Positions 48,789 to 60,153 of a stretch of DNA of 64,000 nucleotides are shown in pieces. The notes beneath the pieces were generated by a model. That model had not been told where the DNA came from. It was given only the letters and a program-made list of their open reading frames with translations, and ran no database searches. Source of the stretch: Spironucleus salmonicida (taxonomy: Eukaryota > Fornicata > Diplomonadida > Hexamitidae). Where the stretch lies: contig CM035320.1 of the NCBI GenBank assembly GCA_000497125.2, forward strand, positions 628,001-692,000, given 5' to 3'. The translations under genes were made by a program, and so were the position numbers. Within the stretch, counting starts at the first letter, position 1. Each line of letters opens with the position of its first letter.

Positions 48789-50303
48789 TCACTTGCCCTT
48801 GCTTTTCGACTTGCTGCTCTTAACCACTTTCTCCCTCTTCTTGTACACAAGCGCAAATTTGATCTCGATCAGCACAATGTATACAACGCTCACGAGCACG
48901 CTAGCGCCCTCCGTGTACATTATGACGTACAGGTAGTCCGCCTTGTCGCCGACCTCGCTCGAAATCGTTGCAATGCTCAGGCTCATGACGACGATCTTGA
49001 TAATTGCCTGGATGTACACTAGTAGGTACTCCTGGTCGGCTACGAGGTAGTTCGTGACGACCTGCGGGATGATATCAAGCGTGAACAAAACAAGCGCCAG
49101 CACCGCTGAAAACTGGTACAGCTTCTCCTCAGCGTCGAAGTACAACTCGAACTCCTTATTCTCCCAGGTGGGAATGAAAATGAGGCAAAACTCCCGCGCG
49201 AACGCGAAGAGGAGGGCCGCAGGAACGCCTGTGACGACCATCGCGTGTATGATCGTTTTGTACATCATCTGTTTGTTAAGAGCGAATTTGTTGTACTTCA
49301 AAGCTGCAGTTGCAAAGACAAAATGAGCGCGCGAAAATGCCATTGGAATTGCCTATACGATGCTGAAAATAAAGTAATAAACGTAGAGATCGCACGACGC
49401 TTGGAAAATGAGCTGACTGGATGAAAAACTTTTCTAAATTGACGTGTAAGATGCTAAAATAGCGATTGGGAGGGTAATGTCAATGAAAAATTTTGGCATA
49501 CTAATAAAGAGAATAGTCAGCTACTGTTTTATTTTGATTTTCGTTATTTAATACATTTCCTTGAACTCTAAGACTTGGACATTTCTGACCTTGAAGCCAT
49601 ATAGCGTATGGCCAAGAACTAGAGCAACTTGCCAAACAATGCACAAAATGTTACTTATTAAATAAGCTACGAAGCAGTTCATGTTTCCCTTTGTTTCACG
49701 CTATGAAAATGTGAAAACATATAATAATTGCTCGATTGCTAGACATAAGAGCGTATTCACTATAGATGAACAAAATGCTATTATAACTCTCTATTCCATA
49801 AGATATCTTTAAATCATGGAGATGTTAAGAGCTGTAAATAATGGGCCAAAAATACTATAAAGAATATAAGATAATTTATAATCCGCAATAATAGAAAACA
49901 TATCAGCTTAAACAGTACTCCAAGATCCGATTGATATAAGCAATAAGAGAACAAATCCTACTGTAGTAAAATAATATGCGGAAAGTAAGCTTCTGCGTTC
50001 GTCTAAATTATCATCTATTTATAAGATTAATGTTCTGGCTGAAAGATTATATTGAAAAGCTGAAGGGAGAGCTACACAAAAAATATAAAATGCAGTTTAA
50101 AAAGGAATATTGTTTAAAATAGCTTCAGCTGGGTAATAATAAATCTAAAAACTGATTGATATCATCATCTAAAGTTTTTATAGTATAAAACCTAGAGCAA
50201 GTGGTAATACATAAGAATATAGATTTGGGATAAATTTTTAAACTACTAAATCTTCAGGTTTCGCCAATTTAATAATAACTGGAGGACATTCGAGTGTTGC
50301 CAT
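48789..50303 (-). CDS. MATE-like multidrug/toxin extrusion transporter
   Basis: 504 aa, MATLECPPVIIKLAKPEDLV to a Lys/Ser-rich tail (KSSKSKSKGK), TGA; about 20 TAA/TAG as Gln. Around 12 hydrophobic helices, the usual number and length for MATE proteins (about 450-500 aa); features include LPLALGFILQKLQMMISISF near the N-terminus and the pseudo-repeat MPKFFIDITLPIAILASYTS in the second half. The family exports organic cations by H+ or Na+ antiport. The 5' two-thirds is AT-rich; the last about 190 codons are GC-richer. Assignment rests on topology and general resemblance, so another MOP-superfamily flippase is possible. Confidence 0.65.
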
Positions 50304-50503
50304 TTTAACAGACTACTATAATATGTATAAATGCCCTTAATAATAATTTAACTGTAAATTATTAAATCACTTATTATCGATTAATAATTATATACTATAG
50401 CAGAATAAACACAATCATAAAAGTAACTCACAATATATTAATAATAACTAAAATAAGTACGTATATTATACACTATATAATATTTAAATTTATATAAATA
50501 AAA

Positions 50504-50746
50504 ATGAATATTTGTGATGTTTGTCTAGGGCCTTAGTAAGTAATTAAATTACGATAATTAGAGAATAATACATAATGTGTTGTTTGTAAACTAATTTTTT
50601 CTGGATATGACTGGGATAACCGGATATTATGTCATACAAAAGTTAGAACTTATCTTTGCATACAGTGCGCATAAAACCTTTAATGTTGCTAGTGTTGCAT
50701 GCGGGATGATATAACTTAAGAATATAATCTTGTATTTAAGCTATGA
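50504..50746 (+). CDS. Ecm2/Slt11 (RBM22)-type N-terminal zinc-finger protein
   Basis: 80 aa, MNICDVCLGPQQVIKLRQLE to YNLVFKL, TGA; eight TAA/TAG as Gln. Cys pairs: CDVC, CVVC, then a CH step, CIQC and CCQCC. Order and spacing resemble the Ecm2/RBM22 N-terminus (C-x2-C-L-G, C-x-I/V-C-x-x-x-F, C-x2-C ... C-x2-C followed by a short beta end). That family binds U6/intron RNA in the spliceosome with its C-terminal RRM, absent here. Diverges from the MATE gene by 200 bp. A different small zinc finger is the alternative. Confidence 0.6.
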
Positions 50747-50998
50747 TTCATCATCAATATTATCATATTAATAAATCTAGGCATTATACTAAACTGCAGA
50801 AAAAGTCGTCATTAATTTATATAATTTAAGAATATTCAAAAATGTACTACTGTTACCTTGCATGTAAGTGAAACTATTTTTATTTCGAGTAACATTTATT
50901 TTAAAAAGGCACTTTCTCCTATTCGAACTAATTATTTTTACTCACTCTACGTTGTTATTTTATGTCAGTTAAGAAAATATACAATCAAATAAAATGGC

Positions 50999-51688
50999 TC
51001 ACTGTCTAACGTAGACGCCGCAGTCGGGGACGATGACGCTGGGCGGGCAGTTGGTGTCGGGGATGACGCAGTCATCGCAGTTCTCGAGGCCACACTTGAA
51101 GATGAAGTTGGGTCTGGTGGCGAGGCCGGACTCGCAGCTGAGGTCGGCGTTGCATTGAACGTGAACCTCGATGAGGAACTTGAGGGCGACGAAGCCGGTG
51201 GGGATGGTGCCGGTAAGCTGGTTGCAGGCTAAGTGGAGCTCCTTGAGGAAGAGCAGGTTGCCCATGCAAGTAGGGATAGTGCCGGTGATGTCGTTGTCGC
51301 TCATGTAGACGAACTGGACAAAGGCCAGGTTGCAGATGCACTGTGGGATAGCACCAGTGATGCCAGCATTGTTGGCCTGGAGGTACTGGAGGCTTCTGAG
51401 AGTACAGAATGAGGCAGGAATGGCAGTATTCATCTTTTGGTCGTTCATATACAGGGACTTCAGGACTGGGAACGAATCAAAAACATCGGCGAGCTGGCCC
51501 GTGAGCCCGAAGCCGCTAAGGTCGAGCCCCACGATGTAGCCCTGGGAATTGCAGGTTACGCCGGCCCAGGCGCACACAGAGGCGCTGGTGTTCCAGCCGA
51601 CGGAGCCTTTCCAGCTCGCACCGCCGTTGGCCGCGTAGATGGCGTCAAGCGCTTGGCGCTGTGTGAGGACTGCCAGGATGGAAATCAT
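50999..51688 (-). CDS. Leucine-rich-repeat protein, third paralog
   Basis: 229 aa, TGA stop. Same start (MISILAVLTQRQALDAIYAANGG), N-cap CAWAGVTCNSQG, about five LRRs with the G-x-I-P pattern (residues 50-175) and Cys-rich cap (FKCGLENCDDCVIPDTNC). Roughly two-thirds identical to the IR2 copies by eye; the C-terminal tail differs most. The 5' leader (TCAATG preceded by CCCT) is also conserved with the other two. Probably secreted or surface; no membrane anchor. Confidence 0.87.
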   Translation of the reverse strand: MISILAVLTQRQALDAIYAANGGASWKGSVGWNTSASVCAWAGVTCNSQGYIVGLDLSGFGLTGQLADVFDSFPVLKSLYMNDQKMNTAIPASFCTLRSLQYLQANNAGITGAIPQCICNLAFVQFVYMSDNDITGTIPTCMGNLLFLKELHLACNQLTGTIPTGFVALKFLIEVHVQCNADLSCESGLATRPNFIFKCGLENCDDCVIPDTNCPPSVIVPDCGVYVRQ

Positions 51689-51931
51689 TGAGGGAAGGGA
51701 AGCCTAGTAGGGGCGCGTAGGATAGAAGTATATAAGAAAATACATATTAGTACATTTAGATAAATTACTAATTGTTACTACTTAAAATACTACATGATAA
51801 TTTCAGGTACTATGGGTATTATCATAACCAGCTTAAAATAATTGTTTTCACTTAATAATAATTTTTTCAATATGAATAAATGAGGGAAATGCACCTAATT
51901 CTAAATTATATAATATCATATATGCATATTT
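51689..51931. other. AT-rich spacer upstream of IR4
   Basis: AT-rich, no gene seen; ends at the outer IR4 edge. Confidence 0.6.
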
Positions 51932-52135
51932 TAATATGAAAATGTATCCATTGCACGGTTTCCCAGACATGCATGTGCTATTTTCCCGCGCCGGAACTGG
52001 CCCGATCTGAATTTTATCGGCGAGTCACTATGACCACGAGCAAAGAGAGCCGAATTGGTCGCCGCGCAGGCTTCAGAATCGTCCATCTTGCCGCGGTACT
52101 TCGCCTCCAATCGCAAATTCCGCACCGGCCAACTC

Positions 52136-52657
52136 TCACTGCAGGTTAAAGTACTGCGGGTAGAGCTTCCGGATGCGGTAGTGGATCTGCGTATCGCTGC
52201 GGCCGGCGAGCGCCTGCACCACTCGCTTGAAATCGCGCTTGCTAGGGTGCTTCTGCAGCAACTCGTACAGGCGCAGGTCCTCCTCTACGCTCCATTTCCC
52301 CTTGATCAGTCCCGGGCGGCAGACTCTGTGCCAGCGCTGGTGGCATTGCTTCGGGCTCAGCTGCTGCGCGGATGGGCACTGCCGGTTGATGAGGCTGGCG
52401 ACCTGTGCCCAGTTGGTGCAGTTGAAGTGCTCCACCAGAACCCGGAGCAGGTAGTTCTAGATCGGGCACCACGGGTAGATTATGTTCGCCTAGGTCCGGA
52501 AGGTGAACGTTTTCGCGTCGAAGAAAATCTTGTTCTCGCTGTACGGCTGCAAGAGCATGTCAGATTTGTCCATTGTTATGGTGGGCATCTGGATTTCTAT
52601 GACCGGGCTCTTTTCTACGAGGTCCCGATCGAACACAAAGCTCTCAAAGAAGGACAT
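52136..52657 (-). CDS. Two-repeat Myb-like DNA-binding protein (IR4 left)
   Basis: 173 aa, MSFFESFVFDRDLVEKSPVI to YPQYFNLQ, TGA; two TAG as Gln. Repeat 1 around residues 75-115 (NCTNWAQVASLINRQ ... CHQRWHRV), repeat 2 around 118-168 (KGKWSVEEDLRLYELLQK ... RSDTQIHYRIRKL). The second repeat begins in the R3-like KGKW-x-x-EED pattern. Nuclear, sequence-specific DNA binding is expected. GC-rich. Ile here, Thr in the other copy (QAN[I/T]IYPW). Confidence 0.83.
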
Positions 52658-52816
52658 TTAGAGAGCGGAAGATTTATATTATAATAATTATCATACTGTG
52701 GGTGCCCTAAAACAAAGTATACGTATACTTTGATATCTAATTACATATTAAGGGTGCTAAATTCGATACTCTGTCCTGTATCCGCATGAGCGTTTGGAGT
52801 TCGGATTGGTTGTTTC

Positions 52817-53278
52817 ATGGTACCATCTAACATGCCTGGTCATCTCTATATGTACTGCTAGAGTAGAACTTCAACTTACTTACTCCTGAGAGATACTGTT
52901 TACGGCCTAGCAGCTTTTGCATCTGAATGTAATTTGAAAACGGCTACGCTTGAGCGCATTTATAACCAACCGTATCAGCACAGCATTGTTGCATAGCTAC
53001 GGCGTCGCCATACAAAGGTTACTGTATCTTCTGATAGAACCTGCACAGGTCAAGCAGACTCTTATAATAGCGAATGGTTGCCTATGTTACTCGACCAAAT
53101 AAAGAACTGTGATACCTGGGGGATTTTTTCAGTAGTTTGCCTCCGTATAGCGCCTGAATTATTGCCGTATCTGGCACTCTTGCTTCGGGACATGGATGTC
53201 TCATACTTTGAGCGTACCAAGTAGGATTTAGGCAGCAATACGATCAGTATTCTCCTAAGTTCAAAAAGACATTGTTGA
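52817..53278 (+). CDS. Unknown ORF (IR4 left)
   Basis: 153 aa, MVPSNMPGHLYMYCQSRTST to SILLSSKRHC, TGA. Balanced composition with a helix-like stretch (LAAFASECNLKTATLERIYN), a basic turn (LRRRHTKVTVSSDRT) and leucine-rich helices (LRIAPELLPYLALLLRDM). Only three Gln are TAA/TAG. The protein-like content over 460 bp of medium-GC DNA supports coding. Family unknown; a decayed mobile-element gene is possible. Divergent from the Myb gene. Confidence 0.5.
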
Positions 53279-53675
53279 CGCTAGTATAAGTGGAAATATT
53301 TTTAAAATATGGCAAGATAATGGGAATATAACTTAATAATTTACTCTAGATTGAGTCCGGATACCCTAGGGCGCCATCTAGTAGTGCACTACACACACTT
53401 TCTTTTCAGAGCGCCAAGAATTACTTTTATCATCGAATATTTCCCACTACATAATTTTTCCATTATGACCTCAATATAAAACTTCAGGTTAATGGTACAG
53501 ATGAAATATTTAATGTTATAAATACAAGCTACCAAAATATAACTCAGAAAAGATAGCCTATATTATAAATATACTCATAGCTGCTACTAGCAGGGTGCTG
53601 AATTGTTCTTGCGGGTCTGGATAGATATTTGTATGGGGGTTGGAACCAAATAATTTTTGTGATCCTGAGTATCAG
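53279..53675. other. Medium-GC spacer in IR4
   Basis: The following ORF's frame is open from about 53503 but has no earlier ATG. Nothing else seen. Confidence 0.4.
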
Positions 53676-54377
53676 ATGGCGAAATGTGGAAATATGGCAA
53701 CCATGTTAGGGTTATTAGGCCTGCTATTATAATTGGCCCCTATAATTGGTAGTAAATCGATATGGATAAATAGCTGGCTGTATATAAAGGCAGTGAGTTC
53801 TAAATCTATCGTGTAGCTCCTAAACATTACAACAGTAATTCAGTATATTGTTAATCTGCAATTTTCTAGTGAAGCTGACTATGATCTACTCTTTCATGCA
53901 TACATATCGTGTTACGCCTTGATCGTCGAAGATAATATTTACACTATTAGAATAAGAGAAAACAGCGTAAATTCAGATAATACATGTATTGGTTAGTTGT
54001 CTTTCGCGGAGTGCAGCATAGCTAGAGTTCGGCATTGCCGGTATATTGCTCGTAAGTGTACTAGAGTTGACTAGGGTTACTAAAGATCAGGATTTTGTCA
54101 GCGATACTGTCAGTATATAAGCAGTAAGGCTACATATACGCGGAACAGTGTATACAGCCATAGGCCTAACCAGTTATAGACCTATTTCAGCTGTTACATC
54201 CATCTTTAAAACATGTATCGCTTAATTCAAGATCAAGGTGAGTGGATGGTTACTATTAAATTGAAAGAATTCTATTAATTTATCAGGGGCTTAGGATAAA
54301 CAACACAGGAATGCATATTTATGATTCAACAATTTTAGGAAACGGAGGAATACACCCATAAACCCTCATTACTTTGA
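53676..54377 (+). CDS. Unknown ORF, hydrophobic start (IR4 left)
   Basis: 233 aa, MAKCGNMATMLGLLGLLLQL to EEYTHKPSLL, TGA. It has a hydrophobic N-terminal stretch (signal or anchor), a middle with several Cys (CSIARVRHCRYIARKC, GFCQRYCQYIS) and a polar end (GEWMVTIKLKEFYQF). The frame is open 57 codons further upstream. A TGA-free run of this length is unlikely but not impossible by chance here. Overlaps the 3' end of the opposing ORF by 12 bp. Confidence 0.4.
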
Positions 54378-54761
54378 AATAAATTAAAATTTCACCCCTT
54401 CCTATTGTAAATGCATCCTGCTAGCTAAAATTTTACATTAAGCGTAAACATCAAAATATTTTAAACTTACTAAAAAGTCAACACTAATATGTGTTTTAGA
54501 AGAAACTGCATTATTGGATAACTTAGCACCTAGTATAAATAGATAGGATATATCGAGACATATCACAAACAATATTGCAGAATCACTTATTAAAATGTAC
54601 TTTAAGCCTACATTGGAAGTGAATATTATGCATATATGCAACTCATGTTTTTATAGGTTATGATTGCCCAGGTTATTTAGCATTAGAGTTTAACTTCTTG
54701 AGTTCTTCTCCCTAATACAACAGTAATATTTGCTCTATATTCTTGCACGTACTAATAACAT
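54366..54761 (-). CDS. Unknown ORF (IR4 left)
   Basis: 131 aa, MLLVRARIQSKYYCCIREKN to FQFISKQ, TGA. Contains a hydrophobic stretch (ILISDSAILFVICLDISYLF) and a moderately polar remainder. Convergent with and overlapping the ORF ending 54377. Low-information AT-rich DNA, so chance is possible. Confidence 0.35.
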
Positions 54762-55083
54762 ATGATATTAACTGTTTATAAAAATTAGTATAAATACAAT
54801 AGATCTAGTTTAAAAAAATGGTAATTATTCTCATAAAATTAAGGATATCGTTGGGAAAATAGGTATAGCTCTTACAGTTAAGTTACTATATCAAGAACAC
54901 AATAAATATGAAGTATAAGACGGTATAAACATTAATTCAAGCATAGTTTACTTGACAAGTTATTATGAAAATATTATAGGTTTTATTTTAATGAGTTTAA
55001 TCAAAAATATAAATTATTATTTTGTTTTTACTATTAATCATTATTTTATTAATTATTTCCTAAAACTTTTATATATTTATAAA

Positions 55084-55506
55084 ATGAGCTGCGACTAGGA
55101 TGATGATATTATCATTAACCCAATATTTTAGTAACTCGACGAAAAGGGGATGACACGACTAGGTGCTGATAAGGTTTAAGGGATTATATAATTTAATTAT
55201 AAACTTCTTAGTACTGTAGACTAAAAAGAATTATAATAGATCCACCTCACTGAGTTTAACAAGGAATAAGGCAAGTAAATAAAAACCAGGACAATGTTAC
55301 TAAAACTTTAAGAGAGCAGTCGAGCGTATCCTCCTAAACGCTCAGGCTTTACTCATGTCGAAACAACTATACCAACTGAGGCTAGTAGTCCACGAAAAAT
55401 GATTTCGAATCGTGCATCATCCAACATTCTTAGGAAAAATCCAATAATTAGGAATACATTGAAACCTTAGGCTTTTAGCTTTATCAAATATATTTCATTA
55501 GAATGA
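55084..55506 (+). CDS. Unknown basic protein (IR4 left)
   Basis: 140 aa, MSCDQDDDIIINPIFQQLDE to FIKYISLE, TGA; about ten TAA/TAG as Gln. Acidic start, then Lys/Arg/Ser/Pro-rich (ESSRAYPPKRSGFTHVETT, ASSPRKMISNRASSNILRKN), suggesting a disordered, possibly phosphorylated protein. Convergent with rpL7, 97 bp between stops. No family recognised. Confidence 0.6.
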
Positions 55507-55603
55507 TTAATATATTTAAGAGATCCTAAGCTTTATTTGTTGGTATAAATAGTGAACATGTATATATCTAATACTTATATATTTTTAGACAAGATTAATC
55601 ACC

Positions 55604-56287
55604 TCAAATCAATCCACTAACGAATTTATTTATCTTTGCACCAACATGACCTGCTTTAATAGCACCACCTTCGTCGTATTTTTATTCATTGAGTTCGAAC
55701 TTTCTGAATAAAGTGTTAACTATGTCAAATTTCGATCCACCGTTAAATAACTCTGACGCGCAATCTTAAACACAATAAAATCCTTCCTACCCTAACAGCT
55801 CTTCAATCAACATATTATCTACATTTACTTTCTATTCACCTTCTATTGTCACTTTTCCTCTTTGGAAAATTATTTTTTCTACTATTTCATATGTGGGTTC
55901 ACCATAGCAGATAAAACCTTCACAGCTAACTAACATTTTATGAATAATCTCAGTATTTTTCAAGAAAATACAATTATTATCCTTTAAACCTAGAAGTGTT
56001 AACAACTAAGCTATTTTTGGCGGCATTCCAGTAACTGCACCTACACGGGCGGCAAGTATACATTTCGATGAAATTTATGTAGTGTCGATATTAGCTAAGC
56101 GTTCTCTAGCAAGTCTTTCATGTTATTTTCCACAAAGATAATGTGCAGTTACAGAGTGAGGACGTATAATTCGAACAGTATCCAAAGCCTTTTACTTACG
56201 TGCATTCTTTGAAGGATTTAAGATACGAGGCTTAAGAGATGTAATAGACTGTCTATGTTATTTTAAAATTATTTCTGGGTTTGACAT
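55604..56287 (-). CDS. rpL7: 60S ribosomal protein L7 (uL30 family), complete
   Basis: 227 aa, MSNPEIILKQHRQSITSLKP to AKINKFVSGLI, TGA; ten TAA/TAG as Gln. Matches the eukaryotic L7 order: basic N-terminal tail, the uL30 core (AARVGAVTGMPPKIAQLLTLL, FLKNTEIIHKMLVSCEGFICYGEP, FQRGKVTIEG), then the L7 C-terminal part (DNMLIEELLGQEGFYCVQDC, the GGSKFDIVNTLFRKFEL equivalent of the KxFKxVNNFLWPFKL stretch, and EGGAIKAGHVG). Slightly shorter than the usual 240-250 aa. Structural protein of the large subunit. Codons upstream of 55915 are in the IR4 loop; the rest is in the left arm, so the 3' half is duplicated. Confidence 0.95.
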
Positions 56288-56373
56288 TATAGAGAAGTGA
56301 AAAACAGAAAGGTGATGATTACTTAATTATATATTAAAATATATTTATAATGAATTCAGATTTATAAAATGTA
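55916..56373. other. IR4 loop (458 bp)
   Basis: Single-copy centre of the palindrome, containing the first 124 codons of rpL7 and its short leader. Confidence 0.9.
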
Positions 56374-56685
56374 TTTATCTGCTATGGTGAACCCACATAT
56401 GAAATAGTAGAAAAAATAATTTTCCAAAGAGGAAAAGTGACAATAGAAGGTGAATAGAAAGTAAATGTAGATAATATGTTGATTGAAGAGCTGTTAGGGT
56501 AGGAAGGATTTTATTGTGTTTAAGATTGCGCGTCAGAGTTATTTAACGGTGGATCGAAATTTGACATAGTTAACACTTTATTCAGAAAGTTCGAACTCAA
56601 TGAATAAAAATACGACGAAGGTGGTGCTATTAAAGCAGGTCATGTTGGTGCAAAGATAAATAAATTCGTTAGTGGATTGATTTGA
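56350..56685 (+). pseudogene. 5'-truncated rpL7 copy with a new in-frame start
   Basis: Carries the last 103 codons of L7 (from FICYGEPTYEIVEK) in the right arm. Immediately upstream, non-homologous loop DNA supplies an in-frame ATG and eight codons (MNSDLQNV), giving a potential 111-aa product ending at TGA. It lacks the uL30 core N-terminal half, so it is unlikely to work as L7. Confidence 0.8.
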
Positions 56686-56782
56686 GGTGATTAATCTTGT
56701 CTAAAAATATATAAGTATTAGATATATACATGTTCACTATTTATACCAACAAATAAAGCTTAGGATCTCTTAAATATATTAA

Positions 56783-57205
56783 TCATTCTAATGAAATATA
56801 TTTGATAAAGCTAAAAGCCTAAGGTTTCAATGTATTCCTAATTATTGGATTTTTCCTAAGAATGTTGGATGATGCACGATTCGAAATCATTTTTCGTGGA
56901 CTACTAGCCTCAGTTGGTATAGTTGTTTCGACATGAGTAAAGCCTGAGCGTTTAGGAGGATACGCTCGACTGCTCTCTTAAAGTTTTAGTAACATTGTCC
57001 TGGTTTTTATTTACTTGCCTTATTCCTTGTTAAACTCAGTGAGGTGGATCTATTATAATTCTTTTTAGTCTACAGTACTAAGAAGTTTATAATTAAATTA
57101 TATAATCCCTTAAACCTTATCAGCACCTAGTCGTGTCATCCCCTTTTCGTCGAGTTACTAAAATATTGGGTTAATGATAATATCATCATCCTAGTCGCAG
57201 CTCAT
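56783..57205 (-). CDS. Unknown basic protein (IR4 right)
   Basis: Copy of 55084-55506, 140 aa. Here it is tail-to-tail with the truncated L7 copy. Confidence 0.6.
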
Positions 57206-57527
57206 TTTATAAATATATAAAAGTTTTAGGAAATAATTAATAAAATAATGATTAATAGTAAAAACAAAATAATAATTTATATTTTTGATTAAACTCATTA
57301 AAATAAAACCTATAATATTTTCATAATAACTTGTCAAGTAAACTATGCTTGAATTAATGTTTATACCGTCTTATACTTCATATTTATTGTGTTCTTGATA
57401 TAGTAACTTAACTGTAAGAGCTATACCTATTTTCCCAACGATATCCTTAATTTTATGAGAATAATTACCATTTTTTTAAACTAGATCTATTGTATTTATA
57501 CTAATTTTTATAAACAGTTAATATCAT

Positions 57528-57923
57528 ATGTTATTAGTACGTGCAAGAATATAGAGCAAATATTACTGTTGTATTAGGGAGAAGAACTCAAGAAGTTAAA
57601 CTCTAATGCTAAATAACCTGGGCAATCATAACCTATAAAAACATGAGTTGCATATATGCATAATATTCACTTCCAATGTAGGCTTAAAGTACATTTTAAT
57701 AAGTGATTCTGCAATATTGTTTGTGATATGTCTCGATATATCCTATCTATTTATACTAGGTGCTAAGTTATCCAATAATGCAGTTTCTTCTAAAACACAT
57801 ATTAGTGTTGACTTTTTAGTAAGTTTAAAATATTTTGATGTTTACGCTTAATGTAAAATTTTAGCTAGCAGGATGCATTTACAATAGGAAGGGGTGAAAT
57901 TTTAATTTATTTCAAAGTAATGA
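57528..57923 (+). CDS. Unknown ORF (IR4 right)
   Basis: Copy of 54366-54761. Confidence 0.35.
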
Positions 57924-58613
57924 GGGTTTATGGGTGTATTCCTCCGTTTCCTAAAATTGTTGAATCATAAATATGCATTCCTGTGTTGTTTATCCTAAGC
58001 CCCTGATAAATTAATAGAATTCTTTCAATTTAATAGTAACCATCCACTCACCTTGATCTTGAATTAAGCGATACATGTTTTAAAGATGGATGTAACAGCT
58101 GAAATAGGTCTATAACTGGTTAGGCCTATGGCTGTATACACTGTTCCGCGTATATGTAGCCTTACTGCTTATATACTGACAGTATCGCTGACAAAATCCT
58201 GATCTTTAGTAACCCTAGTCAACTCTAGTACACTTACGAGCAATATACCGGCAATGCCGAACTCTAGCTATGCTGCACTCCGCGAAAGACAACTAACCAA
58301 TACATGTATTATCTGAATTTACGCTGTTTTCTCTTATTCTAATAGTGTAAATATTATCTTCGACGATCAAGGCGTAACACGATATGTATGCATGAAAGAG
58401 TAGATCATAGTCAGCTTCACTAGAAAATTGCAGATTAACAATATACTGAATTACTGTTGTAATGTTTAGGAGCTACACGATAGATTTAGAACTCACTGCC
58501 TTTATATACAGCCAGCTATTTATCCATATCGATTTACTACCAATTATAGGGGCCAATTATAATAGCAGGCCTAATAACCCTAACATGGTTGCCATATTTC
58601 CACATTTCGCCAT
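57912..58613 (-). CDS. Unknown ORF, hydrophobic start (IR4 right)
   Basis: Copy of 53676-54377. Confidence 0.4.
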
Positions 58614-59010
58614 CTGATACTCAGGATCACAAAAATTATTTGGTTCCAACCCCCATACAAATATCTATCCAGACCCGCAAGAACAATTCAGCACCCTGCT
58701 AGTAGCAGCTATGAGTATATTTATAATATAGGCTATCTTTTCTGAGTTATATTTTGGTAGCTTGTATTTATAACATTAAATATTTCATCTGTACCATTAA
58801 CCTGAAGTTTTATATTGAGGTCATAATGGAAAAATTATGTAGTGGGAAATATTCGATGATAAAAGTAATTCTTGGCGCTCTGAAAAGAAAGTGTGTGTAG
58901 TGCACTACTAGATGGCGCCCTAGGGTATCCGGACTCAATCTAGAGTAAATTATTAAGTTATATTCCCATTATCTTGCCATATTTTAAAAATATTTCCACT
59001 TATACTAGCG

Positions 59011-59472
59011 TCAACAATGTCTTTTTGAACTTAGGAGAATACTGATCGTATTGCTGCCTAAATCCTACTTGGTACGCTCAAAGTATGAGACATCCATGTC
59101 CCGAAGCAAGAGTGCCAGATACGGCAATAATTCAGGCGCTATACGGAGGCAAACTACTGAAAAAATCCCCCAGGTATCACAGTTCTTTATTTGGTCGAGT
59201 AACATAGGCAACCATTCGCTATTATAAGAGTCTGCTTGACCTGTGCAGGTTCTATCAGAAGATACAGTAACCTTTGTATGGCGACGCCGTAGCTATGCAA
59301 CAATGCTGTGCTGATACGGTTGGTTATAAATGCGCTCAAGCGTAGCCGTTTTCAAATTACATTCAGATGCAAAAGCTGCTAGGCCGTAAACAGTATCTCT
59401 CAGGAGTAAGTAAGTTGAAGTTCTACTCTAGCAGTACATATAGAGATGACCAGGCATGTTAGATGGTACCAT
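59011..59472 (-). CDS. Unknown ORF (IR4 right)
   Basis: Copy of 52817-53278. Confidence 0.5.
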
Positions 59473-59631
59473 GAAACAACCAATCCGAACTCCAAACGCT
59501 CATGCGGATACAGGACAGAGTATCGAATTTAGCACCCTTAATATGTAATTAGATATCAAAGTATACGTATACTTTGTTTTAGGGCACCCACAGTATGATA
59601 ATTATTATAATATAAATCTTCCGCTCTCTAA

Positions 59632-60153
59632 ATGTCCTTCTTTGAGAGCTTTGTGTTCGATCGGGACCTCGTAGAAAAGAGCCCGGTCATAGAAATCCAG
59701 ATGCCCACCATAACAATGGACAAATCTGACATGCTCTTGCAGCCGTACAGCGAGAACAAGATTTTCTTCGACGCGAAAACGTTCACCTTCCGGACCTAGG
59801 CGAACACAATCTACCCGTGGTGCCCGATCTAGAACTACCTGCTCCGGGTTCTGGTGGAGCACTTCAACTGCACCAACTGGGCACAGGTCGCCAGCCTCAT
59901 CAACCGGCAGTGCCCATCCGCGCAGCAGCTGAGCCCGAAGCAATGCCACCAGCGCTGGCACAGAGTCTGCCGCCCGGGACTGATCAAGGGGAAATGGAGC
60001 GTAGAGGAGGACCTGCGCCTGTACGAGTTGCTGCAGAAGCACCCTAGCAAGCGCGATTTCAAGCGAGTGGTGCAGGCGCTCGCCGGCCGCAGCGATACGC
60101 AGATCCACTACCGCATCCGGAAGCTCTACCCGCAGTACTTTAACCTGCAGTGA
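59632..60153 (+). CDS. Two-repeat Myb-like DNA-binding protein (IR4 right)
   Basis: Copy of 52136-52657 with Thr for Ile in QANTIYPW; start and stop identical. The preceding 160 bp are AT-rich with the palindromic word AAAGTATACGTATACTTT at about 59559-59576, present in both arms, a possible regulatory site. Confidence 0.83.

Larger units (their letters stand above)
51932..55915. repeat. IR4 left arm
   Basis: Reverse complement of 56374-60357, 3984 bp, coordinates sum to 112289 from end to end with no indels seen. At least one difference (ATA/ACA in the Myb gene). The inner edge lies inside rpL7. Confidence 0.96.
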
